Assembly (NCBI GenBank): GCA_003344405.1
Contig: NOWV01000225.1
Coordinates: forward strand, 45,997 to 109,996
Origin: Trichoplax sp. H2
Lineage: Eukaryota; Placozoa; Uniplacotomia; Trichoplacea
Length of the DNA: 64,000 nucleotides
Reading direction: 5' to 3'
Below are positions 23,697-34,488 of this stretch, piece after piece (position 1 is the stretch's first letter; each line of letters starts with the position of its first letter). Under the pieces are notes generated by a model that did no database searches, had not been told where the DNA came from, and saw nothing but the letters and a program-made list of their open reading frames with translations. The position numbers were made by a program, and so were the translations under genes.

Positions 23697-25990
23697 CTAA
23701 TCTTTCCATTTCCTTAAATTGATGCGAGGGATAGTATTGCAATCAACAAAAGCATTGCCGGTTGTATTATAATCGCGGAATACGTCTTCCTGTATCCGAG
23801 TTATACCATCACTGTTGTCGCAAATAACTCTTGCTAACGAAGATTGCTTTATCTGCCTTAATTGTTGAGAAGTGAAAACTCCTGGTTTTTCATACCAAAA
23901 TCGATCACCATCTCGAATTTTAATAAATTGCTTTGCAATAATGCAGGCAAATGTTGGTCCCATTACACCTTTACGAATGTTCTTTTCACTAACACCACCT
24001 ACCCATAAGTCAATATCATTTGGATGATCATATACCTGAGCTAGTTTAGCAATAGTTTTACGATCAATTTCACCAGATAATTGTGAGAATCTCCTTGCTT
24101 TTCTTAATCCACATCGCTTTCTCCAGGTATTATAACTAGGCAGACCAAAATCTCGGCCACGTTGGATATTTAATGAAGCTAAATCCATTGCCATTTGATG
24201 ATCTACTTCAAAGAGATGATCCGTTACTTCCTTAGAGACCAAACGACTTGGCGACTTTAGTTTTCCGTATTTACCAGTTATGCCTCTTAAAATGGGATCA
24301 ATTCCACCTTCGTTGAGAATTCGATGTGGTGCAAAAAAAGCATCTTTCAAACGGATACTTCCTTGTGGTATTGTCTGGTAATTGCTATCTAAACGATGCA
24401 GTACTGGATTGATAAGTGTATGTCCAATGCGGAAAGCTGCAGCTGCAAAAGAAGCCATTATTGAAGGATCCACTCGTTTCTTATAACCGGAATAATCTGG
24501 TATCAACGTAGGAAAGGTAACTCCTAGCAATTTTGGAAGATAGTGGTAGAAAATAACGTGTTGATTTTGAGCGATGACAATCTTGCGAGTTTCCTGATAC
24601 ACTCGATCAGAGTTCCACCTTGGATTGATTCTTGCCAATCTCTTAGCAATACGGTTGTGCTCTCGAACCCAAATGGTATGGATTGCTGTCAGACCTATCT
24701 GAACATTAGCTCTTTTATCGCCTGCTAAAAAGCATGGCTTCAGGATATCGCTAGGTTGGCACTCTGTTTGCCCCTTTTTAGCAAATGGCAATAGAAATTT
24801 ACCACGACCGACGCGTTTACCTACCTTTAATAGGCCTTTCGATCGACGCTTACGCAATAAATTGGATTCCTTTTTCGATGATCCATAGACATTGGACGAA
24901 TCAATAAATGCTGTAATACCATTTATTTGCTCTCGTGGCCGAGCAGATCCGTAGACAATACTTGTTAATCCTGTACCACAAGCAGCAGCTGCGCGTGTAA
25001 AATGTAAGCATTTCTCGCAAGAAAATTTACTATCTTGCTTGCTGACAGGTATAGGAAAGCAATGGCTATATTTCTTACAACTTTGACTACAAATTTTTTC
25101 AATTTTTTTATCTACGGTAACTGTTAAAGTTAGATCATGGTCAATAAATTGACCCCAATGCATCATTAAATCGGTATATCTTGATGATAGTTTAATTTTT
25201 CTTGACGAAATTACGCGATTAGATACCAATCTTGGGCTTGGTAGATAGTTTGCATGGCTCCAACCAACAGGCTTGTTAATATAGTTAGCATATCTTGATG
25301 GTATAGCGCGGCGAAAAAGGGTTGGAGCTGCACCCCATGTTGTTTGACGGAAATTGTTACAGGTGCCGTCTTCAGTTCGATATAAACGATTAAACTTATT
25401 CTTGCGACATCTTTTAGGTTTCAAAACAGGCTTGCAACTAGAAACTTTGGACAGTATTTGCTCGTGAATTGGAGTCGATGAGCGTACACTAATAGTACTA
25501 AAATTAGCACTACTGCTTTTTTCGTCTTCATGACGCAGCCGTTTCAACAGAAATTCATAAAATTTTTCAGGTGAATTGGCAACTAATTCCCTCTTTTTTC
25601 TTGGATATGGAATTCCATTTGCATTGATGAAACAGCAACGATAATCATAAATGTGATAGTTTTTGATTAAACTGTATGCTTTGCAGATCCGTATAACTCT
25701 GTAAATCGTAACAACAAAGAATAGAAGGAGAAATTCTTTAAAATAATTCTATTTCAATACAATATTAGAGTTAGGTTAGTGCGAGTTTTTTAAGAAAAAT
25801 TATGCAATACCCTAATGCAGATTTCGTTAATTTGTTAACGAATTTTGTATACTTACTCAAGATTTTGAAGCGATTGATTGCTACATGGACATCGACATCG
25901 AGGTTGCGATAACTGCACATCAGTAGCTATAACATTGGCAAAAATGAATGATAATGCGAGAAATTTTAACATTATTTGAAATTTCTTCAT
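23697..25990 (-). CDS. secreted animal haem peroxidase (peroxidasin/peroxinectin-like)
   Basis: Two exons: 25857-25990 and 23697-25698, in phase, giving 711 residues. The first exon encodes a signal peptide (MKKFQIMLKFLALSFIFANV). The second is unusually long. Catalytic features of the animal peroxidase family (PF03098) are all visible. The distal His sits in WGQFIDHDL (about residue 232), the catalytic Arg in WVREHNRIAKRL (about 390), and the proximal His in AAFRIGHTLINP (about 471). LNIQRGRDFGLPSYNTWR and DLWVGGVSE follow. A basic KRGR-type linker precedes the catalytic domain and may be a processing site. No Ig or LRR domains of peroxidasin are present, so the architecture is like a short insect peroxinectin or cnidarian-type peroxidase. 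It uses H2O2 outside the cell or in secretory vesicles, but the substrate is unknown. Confidence 0.93.
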
Positions 25991-26056
25991 GGCTGAAAAT
26001 CTTCCTACGGATTGTAAAGCGCTATAACAAATTAGGAGCTGATTGAGGTAGCTGCT

Positions 26057-26063
26057 TTTATAC
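26057..26063 (-). promoter_or_regulatory. TATA box of the peroxidase gene
   Basis: TATAAAA on the minus strand, in the context GGTATAAAAGCAG, lies about 67-73 bp upstream of the peroxidase start codon. This leaves room for a 5' leader of about 40 nt. It is the clearest core promoter element in the window. Confidence 0.55.
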
Positions 26064-26079
26064 CTTTGACCAACACCAT

Positions 26080-28120
26080 CGTCAACGTCAAATTAGCAGC
26101 GAGTTATGTCCCAAAAATGCGTAACACCATTTGGAATGCCCAAATTAAAGCGTGATCTAATTAAGAAAACAAACATTTACTCTCATGACTAGCGTGATTA
26201 ATTAACCAATTTAACACTACAGTTAGTTCATTGATTGATGGGATCAGTGATATTTTCTTCTTACCCTATGTACTCCTTCAAACTAGTGCAATAGAGCCAA
26301 GAGATCTGCGGGCAGTCAAAATTCTCATACTGTTAATGGTAGGGTATGTCGCAAATTTAAAGTATATAGAAAAAATTGGGAAAGCGATTCTGTATTAAAC
26401 ATGGCATGAAAATAGAAAGAACTAGCTTTATAACGATATACGTTGGTAGAAATGCCATGCATTGCACGAATACTTATGGCTCCAAGATTAGGATATATTA
26501 GATTAAACGATGGTTATAGGATCAATCTCTGTTTCCTAATAAGACAAATTATCGGATAAGGCGATATCCTGAGAAAATTTTTCATTTCTAATATTTACTT
26601 TACAGTCGATAGCAGCTCATAGCACGATATTCATTGATTCAATTCTCATATGTTAACAGTGAAACTCCATCTCAGGGAAGGAATTGAAGGATCAAATTTA
26701 TTTTTGAAACCTACTCAGTGCGCTGTCTGTATTCTGTAATAACTACCGCACGCCAAATAAACTTCAGATGTCGGGCTTCTAGACGAGCTGCGCATAGTGT
26801 ACGCGTAGACGGCCATTGCGCCGAGCTAATAGCATCAAAATAAACTACTCTGCTACTTCATAAAAATACCGAAGAAAGCAAATGAGAATGGCCCCTAAAA
26901 TGAAAAGCTCTAAAAAATAACCTGAGTAGTCAATATTTTTAATTGCCTAATCTACCAAGGATGATTTCCTTAGCCCTCACTAGCTAAATTCTGATTGGAT
27001 TTAGCTGTAGTAAAGGGTAATGGAGCATAGAATGGCAATACGCCTATCATGGCCAACAGATGAAATTTTATCATTTTGAATTGTGCATTGATTTTTACTA
27101 TAGTAAGATGCTAGATGTAAAGCCATCGGTCAGGAACATAACGAATAGATTTTTAATTTGCCTGTAAAGGTTGCCCATTACTTTAAAAATAGACGTAAGT
27201 TACTGAGCATATCTTACGCTTGTTCATAAGCAAATTGAACGCAATGCCTGAATGTGAAGATTTCCATCTTATGATTTTAGTAAACTATGTCAGAATAAGA
27301 CGATAATTATTTATATCGTTTTACGCAAAATACTGAACCTGTTAATACTATATCTTGGTTAATTTCTGGTATTTGTCAAAAAATTAAGCTGTAGTTTATA
27401 TCGGCTTCTGGCATAAATAGGTAAAAGCTGCTCAAGAAATAGTCTCGGCACCATGATGAGTATCTTTAATCAGCTACATCATTTGGGTAGTAAAATTCAA
27501 ATCTTAAAAGAACTGAAATAATTCCACGTATGAAACTTTTTATAGTGTAGGCAATTCAAAAAATTGTAATTTCTCTCTTTAGATCTATTTTTATTCTACG
27601 AAGGGTTCGTACTTACGAATACTTTATCTAATAAAGCAATGCAAACTACAGTTACGAATAGTTTACATACAGTAGTGAGAGAATGCAGAGTTTACATAAA
27701 TTTACTCTTGAATAATGACGCCATTATTTTTCCTTGAGTGTTGGCCCGTAATTTTCCTGTAGCATTCAGTTTTTGGAGTGCTATAGGTAATTTACATATA
27801 CTGTATGTATAGTATCCATTAAAGGTTTACAGTACAGTTACAAGGTTTTGATTCTGTAGTAATTTCAAAAAGTGAAACAGGCTAAAACCGAGGATCGATA
27901 GAGTGTGTAATTGCAATTTGATTTCGTAAAGCTGTGGCGGAACATCCTCCTATATAAAAGATTTTGTGCCTTGCGTATTTTGCCTGAATGCTTATCCTTT
28001 TTTTTATTATAAATAGCAACTACCAGCTTTCGAAATGGGAGATTAGAAAAGAAATTATAAGTCTAAATTATAATAATGGTTTACTTTGCTTAGTTTTTTA
28101 GGGAAAATGGGTTCACTTAT
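26080..28120. other. non-coding DNA upstream of the peroxidase gene
   Basis: About 2 kb without a supportable reading frame or splice pattern on either strand. Only scattered short TACAGTA-type motifs, for example near 27785-27840, are visible. Confidence 0.5.
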
Positions 28121-28460
28121 GCCAAATCTGCTATCGTACAGTAGGTACTTCAATATAAGGATAGGAGTATACCGGATTTGCTGTAATGAAACACTCGCAG
28201 TTGAGGAGAACAACTGATGAGAGAACAAAATTTGTTGCAAAGAGTAAGATATCATCCATTAATTATGTATTCAATTCGGAAAATGTGCCGGTTTAGCATC
28301 ATTCCTTCTCAGGTATATCTTGAAATCACGATTGGTTCCGTCTTAATAGCAAGTTACTTTGAATCAATACTGCTAACAACGTTTTTTCAAATTTGCTGTC
28401 ATATAAGAATTTCAATATAGTGAGAGAAAGAGTACATCGAATTTGTTATAATGAATGCTG
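28120..28460. repeat. diverged direct repeat pair
   Basis: The segment at about 28120-28190 (tail TTTGCTGTAATGAA) recurs in altered form at about 28390-28455 (tail TTTGTTATAATGAA). Both have the shared frame ACTTCAATATA.GGA.AG.AGTA or TTTCAATATAGTGAGAGA. Copies are old. Confidence 0.5.
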
Positions 28461-28650
28461 GTTGGCCAGGCGGGTCCTCTACATTAATATAGCAATAAGA
28501 AAATAATAATTCCTATGACAGAATAAGATTGGTTGTAAGAAATAAAGATGTCTGCTGCTGATTATTACATCCGTGTTCAGATCTGGAAATGAAGTTAATT
28601 CAAGACAAATATGTTTCTTCTCGGGCACAATCTTGCAATTCATGTTTTAT

Positions 28651-29395
28651 TCTGTGTTAATAGCAAGTTACTTGCAACATTATATCTAACAGTCAATATC
28701 AAGTAGAATTACATCACAATATAATTAATTTAGATACATTTTAAATAGACTGTGTTGCATAGCATAGCAGGCCATCATTACCTTTACAGATGAAATAAAG
28801 AATTGTATACAGGATTAAGTAAGAACATCACTGTACAGCAAACTCTTGTAGTTATATGAGGTAAACATAGCTTAATATATAAATAGAGGTTAGATAAATT
28901 TACTATTTTACAGATGGTATCAGCACAACATACTCTATAGCAAAAATATCAATCATTCGAGTAAGGTTGTCTTGACAGAAAGTTTCCGTTAATTTACGAA
29001 TTTTACGGTTGATTTATATTCCATAAGCTTACTAATTTACAGATGATTGTATCAAAAATATCATAATCATTCGAGTAAGGTTGTCTTTACAGGATGTTTC
29101 AGTTAATTTACATTATACCAAGGAAGTAGTTAATATCAATTCATCTATCCTCTTATTTGCAAAGGTAATATGATTCATGATATGTAGTAATCTTTTGGAC
29201 ACATGGACGATTTGAAAGTATTTTAAATCTTTTAGATACATAGACGATTTTAAAGTATACTAAACGGATGAATAAAATTTGGTTATACTGTACGTCCATT
29301 GACAACCCATTTATCATACCTTTTATTTGCAAAGCTTGTATGAATGATGGATAAAGCAAACTTCTTGATGCTTCGGTGATTATTAAATATATAAT
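28651..29395. repeat. left copy of gap-flanking duplication (blocks A-B-C)
   Basis: Block A (28651-28866) and block C (29145-29395) are repeated almost identically on the other side of the N gap. Block B (28867-29144, about 278 bp) is present only here. Block B itself contains an internal repeat of CATTCGAGTAAGGTTGTCTT with AGTTAATTTAC (about 28955 and 29068). The near-identity and the gap between copies suggest two alleles placed in tandem by the assembler. Confidence 0.9.
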
Positions 29396-29415
29396 NNNNN
29401 NNNNNNNNNNNNNNN
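29396..29415. other. assembly gap (20 N)
   Basis: Twenty consecutive undetermined bases. The length is likely nominal. The sequence on the two sides is duplicated. Confidence 1.
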
Positions 29416-29881
29416 TCTGTGTTAATAGCAAGTTACTTGCAACATTATATCTAACAGTCAATATCAAGTAGAATTACATCACAATATAATTAATTTAGAT
29501 ACATTTTAAATAGACTGTGTTGCATAGCATAGCAGGCCATCATTACCTTTACAGATGAAATAAAGAATTGTATACAGGATTAAGTACGAACATCACTGTA
29601 CAGCAAACTCTTGTAGTTATAGGAGGTAAACTATCCTCTTATTTGCAAAGGTAATATGATTCATGATGTGTAGTAATCTTTTGGACACATGGACGATTTG
29701 AAAGTATTTTAAATCTTTTAGACACATAGACGATTTTAAAGTATACTAAACGGATGAATAAAATTTGGTTATACTGTACGTCCATTGACAACCCATTTAT
29801 CATACCTTTTATTTGCAAAGCTTGTATGAATGATGGATAAAGCAAACTTCTTGATGCTTCGGTGATTATTAAATATATAAT
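29416..29881. repeat. right copy of gap-flanking duplication (blocks A-C)
   Basis: 29416-29630 matches block A of the left copy and 29631-29881 matches block C, joined directly without the 278-bp block B. Only a handful of substitutions are visible, such as AAGAACATC against ACGAACATC and GATATG against GATGTG. Confidence 0.9.
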
Positions 29882-30085
29882 TTAAGGATGTGTAGAGTAT
29901 GGTTCAATATCTGCAATCAATTCATCATACCGTTTATTTGTAAAAGCGGTATGAATAACGGTGACATAGTGCATACTTCTTGATACTTCAACGATTATAA
30001 ATACGTCAACGATAACAAATGGATCGAGTTTGGTTGTACTTGTATATCTACAATCAATTCAGCATATTGAATTTGGCATGTAAAG
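29881..30085. repeat. further diverged copies of block C
   Basis: Two degenerate copies of the block C theme (ATTCATCATACC.TTTATTTG.AAAGC..GTATGAAT.A.GG and CTTCTTGATACTTC) run up to the SNAPC5 3' end. They show that block C belongs to a local tandem family older than the gap duplication. Confidence 0.6.
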
Positions 30086-30090
30086 CTTGG

Positions 30091-30459
30091 TTATGCATCT
30101 GCAACCAAATCACTTTCGGATTCTTCTTCATCGGAACTCATGTTATGCGTATCCAGTGCAGGGAGTAAACCATGTAACGGCTTTTGATTTACCATTGTAG
30201 GATCATCATCATAAGATGGAGCCATTGTTGCATTAGAGCACGATTTAGGATCTACCAGTGTCGGCCGATAATTTGCATTGGAGATGGAGCTAGTCTCAAC
30301 ATCGTCACTGCCAAGTTGCTTTTTGCTGGTTATTATCATTTCTAACAAAGACAATTCTTCAGTTTTTAACTTTTGTAATTGTGCTTTCAGTTTTATCTGA
30401 AGTTCGAGCAATAGTTTTTCCTCTTCTTTTAGCGTTTCAAGTAACGCTGTTTGTTCCAT
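30091..30459 (-). CDS. SNAPC5: snRNA-activating protein complex subunit 5 (SNAP19)
   Basis: Single-exon frame of 122 residues from ATG at 30457-30459. The first 50 residues are a leucine-rich coiled coil with LKEEEKLLLELQ, LKTEELSLLEMI and spacing like that of human SNAPC5 (LRKEEETLLRLK, LKVEELALQSMI). The C-terminus is acidic (SSDEEESESD), also as in the human protein. SNAPC5 is the small stabilising subunit of the SNAPc complex, which binds the proximal sequence element of snRNA promoters for RNA polymerases II and III. Human SNAPC5 is 98 residues, so this protein is somewhat longer, with a polar middle linker. No intron is needed. The gene is divergent from frataxin, starting about 550 bp away. 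Confidence 0.8.
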   Translation of the reverse strand: MEQTALLETLKEEEKLLLELQIKLKAQLQKLKTEELSLLEMIITSKKQLGSDDVETSSISNANYRPTLVDPKSCSNATMAPSYDDDPTMVNQKPLHGLLPALDTHNMSSDEEESESDLVADA

Positions 30460-31013
30460 GGTTGATAGTTTTTATTTCAATAGTAAGATAGAAACTTCTA
30501 GCGTTTCCAGTTAATTATTGAGGCTATTCATTACCTAATCAGTACTTTAAACAATTATTGCTAATGATTTACACGGGGCTTAACAGCGACTAAAGCATAG
30601 AGGTAAATTTCTTCTACTTCTGTGGACTACTGTCAATCTGCCATTGACAATCACTAGTAATCCGCTGTTGTATCTAGTACTAGGCTTTATATGCCAGTGG
30701 TGTCCGTACTGTGCGTTGCATATACAGTACAGTAAATATGTACAGTAGACAGCCATGATAGGAGTACGGTATAAAAGAGCTAAATTGTTGTTCTAACAGT
30801 AGATCGCAGTGAAGAAATCTTGCTATTGCCAAGACTCTGACTCATGTTTCAGTATACTCTATTTGCTACCGATAATTAATAGACATACTGTAGTAGTAGC
30901 TATAAATCAAATCCACTTGTTACTTGTTAGCTCCACCGCACAGCAACTGCAAGTCACGTAAAACTCGAGGAGATTTTCAATCAATTGCAATTCCAATGGT
31001 GTATGCTCAAGCG

Positions 31014-32879
31014 ATGATGGCAAACATTAGAACTTGTTTGTCATTACGAACATGTTTGCTTCGATTTGCGCCAGCTAACCAAGTCTTAGCCTTGAAAGTT
31101 AGAAGCTTTTCTTCTAGTAATGGCTGCTGTACTAAAAGAAGGCACCCTCAGGTTAGTTTACAAACATCCAATGTGTCTGCTGATAATTAATTTACAGTAC
31201 TGCAAAGATGCTGCAGGACATTTTACTTGTCATACTCTGTATTATACTCTAATTTGCCACTTGTCTAATCTTTCTCTTACAACATCCGATTTCACAGTAT
31301 GTACTGCATAGCCTGATAGCTCAATCTATATTGATAGGGATAGAATGCTGTAATGTAATGATTGTAATGATTAAAAATACTCACAGATTCTGCACTTTAC
31401 TTATCGTCGTAGCTACATCTGTCGATGGCTTACCATCAATATTTGAGTTCCTATGTGAAATCTCTTGATATAACGTTAGCATGCCACAGATAATACAGTA
31501 TTACATTGCAGTATCATGATACGATGCTTGATTTGCAACATGCTACAGTACTAATAACGATAAATCAGCCAGAATGAATAGTTTTATGCTAATACACAAA
31601 GTAACCTCTTATTTTTAAATGTTGATTAACGTAGGATTTACGAAGGTCACTTTCTTTATCCGTGAAATCTTGGCCCCTTCAAGCTACTCTATTAATGCGA
31701 TCATGCTCAAGTTCTACGTAAGCTACAGATGTTTACGTACTTTATCCTACAGCATTCGTATTTTGATGGTTTGGATTAGTTTCTACTCTAACGTAAATGG
31801 GCAATACGGCATCGCGTGATGAGAGTGTTTTACAGTGCTATATTTGCATCATGCTGAAAATAGAAATCGTACTTGTGCGTTGGCTGCTCGGTTTGCATTA
31901 GAATTTTACATGTTGAACGCCTATTTCTCTGAATGTAGCTAGTTCGTCCCTTAACCTTTCGTATCATCACAGAGTGCTATCTAGAAAGCAAGTGAAAAAT
32001 CGACAGTACTTGCACGTCATAGTACAGCATGTAGGCTGCTAAATCTCGTATCTGGTTTATTGATACATCATGAAATGCGTTTTATGATATGTAGCTAGCG
32101 TTGCAGTCAGCGCCAGGCCCTAAGAATATTGTACGAATTATTACATTATCAATATCTTTAATATATTTATAGGTCCGAATTGGACGCTCTCCAATATAAC
32201 AAAATTGCGGATGAAACTCTAGAGAATTTAACAGAATTTTTTGAAAACTTAAATGACCAAGAAATATTATCTGATGATTACGACGCCAGCCTCGCAGTAA
32301 GATAGAAAGATACTTTAAGATACAGATCGTTTGACAAAAAATCTAATACTTACATATCATTGTGTATACAATTTTCAAATAGTCAGGTGTTCTTACTATC
32401 CACTTAGGAGGTAAGTGTTATATACGATGGTTAGATGATAATTAATCAGCGATACCATCATTAATAATAGTTTACTGTGGTATGGTCTTAAAAATTCAGT
32501 ACAATATGCTAACAGACGATGATAAGATTAACACATTACTAATGGACGTGGATACTGTTCTAGACAACCTTGGAACTTATGTTATCAATAAGCAAGTTCC
32601 TAATAAGCAAATTTGGCTGTCTTCACCATTAAGGTGGGGTACTTTAATTATTCATTTACTATGTCACATTGACACAGCTAACCAGTGTTACGTTCAATTA
32701 ACGATCTTTCTCATATATGTCGTGCACTGTTACAATAAAGTGGCCCAAAAAGATATGATTACCTCGATGGAAAATGGGTTTATTCTCGCAATAACGGGAT
32801 ATTACATGATTTACTATCTGAAGAACTAACTAAACTTTTGATGATGGATATTGACCTTAACCACCTAAAGGTTGTGTAA
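31014..32879 (+). CDS. FXN: frataxin, mitochondrial iron-sulfur assembly factor
   Basis: Exons recognised: 31014-31151 (transit peptide), 32173-32296, 32383-32410, 32564-32633 and 32741-32879. Mature landmarks are ADETLENLTEFFENL (acidic helix 1), SGVLTIHLGG, LGTYVINKQVPNKQIWLSSP and GPKRYDYLDGKWVYS, then LHDLLSEELTKLL. Frataxin binds the NFS1-ISCU complex in the matrix and speeds sulfur transfer in Fe-S cluster synthesis. Exon 1 starts MMANIRTCLSLRTCLLRF and has RSF-S near its end, a good matrix-targeting signal with a processing site. It ends in phase 0 while the next recognised exon begins in phase 2, exactly as human exons 1 and 3 do. A human-like exon 2 of length 3n+2 is therefore expected between 31152 and 32172, but I could not identify it. 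The human exon 4 (98 nt) is here split 28+70 by an 86-bp plus 153-bp intron arrangement (introns 32297-32382 and 32411-32563). Confidence 0.92.
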
Positions 32880-34488
32880 TACAAATGAAAAATTACGTAA
32901 TGTCTTCATGCTAATTATTTGCTATCGTATTACGAATGGTAGTATTGATGGTCACTACTGTATAGAGTATAACACAACAGAATAGGAAGATACAAAAATA
33001 TTGAAGATGGTCAATGAAATTCTCTACAGTTTTATGATTAGTAAATCCAACTTGTACATATCAATATGGCTAGTGTCACAGTATTTTTTGATCATTGCTG
33101 AAGATTATTTCAAGTACTATACACTATATCAAACGGTATTCAAGTGCCCACCACCAGTAGTTAAACTATGGCTTCATGCTTTGTACCATTGATGGTATTG
33201 TTATAATGTAAGTATATCGCATTATCTTACATATCTAACGAAATCAATTGAAATAATCAGTATTAGTACCCTAATTCAAGTTGAGTTTTTGACTATCTCT
33301 ACTATTTCCTCAGATGAAACGGCTATCAATTGCTTTGCATCGTACGTAAAATCTTGAAATCGCAATATTATTTTTAATTAATACAATCACCTTTGAAAAT
33401 CCTATTTATATCAAACTAATGTCCTCTATTTTTATCTAGCGCAACTATTGTATTTCTGTATATACGTCTATTGGCATAGATTAAAAATATGTAGTACATC
33501 TACTGCATATGTTCAATAAAGTGTATGATTAAATAACATTGCGAATCTAGGCTGACGTTAGCCGTCCGCGTCATAAATCATAGCGAGAAACTGCGCTCAT
33601 TGACTTGACCACTTACGGATGGATACGTACATTAAGAAAATGACTTAAGTTGAGAAATTTGACATCATTTATTCAAAATTCTCCTACTAGCACTTTATAA
33701 ATATATAGAAGAATTGGCAGGAGATTTAGCAGATAAGCAATCGCAATATAAATCAACAATTATTTCGTTTGTAGTTTCGAAAATAGTGCAGAGACATTTC
33801 ATAATCCTGAAAAGAGTGTATCGTTCTTGCGCCAAGACGCTGAAGTTGTGGAATAACTTGTATATAATACATAGTATACATATGATACATACATTCCACA
33901 TAAAATGATGTTTGTAAATGAGTACAATCGTATACAATATATTCATATACATCATGAATAATATCTTTTCATCTTATTAGAAATATTTAAATTTTGAATA
34001 TATCTGAGATAAACACAGTATCATACATGCTTTAATGCAATACTTCGATAATTAGTACATGGGCATATTGTACACTGTACATGTGTATAATTGTATATGC
34101 ATATTTCAGTAACACAAATATTCGTTCTACACAGTAATACCGTTGCATCAACGTTAATAATTACATTTGATTTGCAAATCAACAATTTAAAGATGTTTCG
34201 CTATCAATCCTTTTTAAATACTATCATAAAGGTAGTTAATGTAATAAAATTTTTATCAATAGTATGCAAGAGTCAACACTTAACGAGGTATAACAGGTAC
34301 TAAAACGGTAGTTGCCAATAATTTGTAATTATTGTTAATGTAGCAAATCATTCTAATGTCTTCGAGTAGTGTCTTCTGTGATCCAGAATCTATCCAATAT
34401 ATGAATATTTAGAAATATTAGTACTGTAATCAAATTTATTTATGACGATTAAACAGTAGATGCATTGTGAATTTTAGAGCGACTTACA
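32880..34488. other. intergenic AT-rich DNA between frataxin and MFS gene A
   Basis: Both genes end here (convergent). Frames of 60-86 codons at 33001-33192 and 33695-33955 overlap each other on both strands, and none resembles a protein. An AATAAA lies near 33513 but is far from the frataxin stop. Confidence 0.5.

Noticed and set aside
24543-24728. 61-codon plus-strand frame inside the peroxidase
   Set aside because: It is the antisense shadow of the peroxidase catalytic exon.
31119-31311. Start codon at 31119-31121 as the frataxin start
   Set aside because: It would join in frame to the next exon but leaves a protein without a mitochondrial targeting signal, while the ATG at 31014 gives a strong one. 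Kept only as an alternative in the finding.
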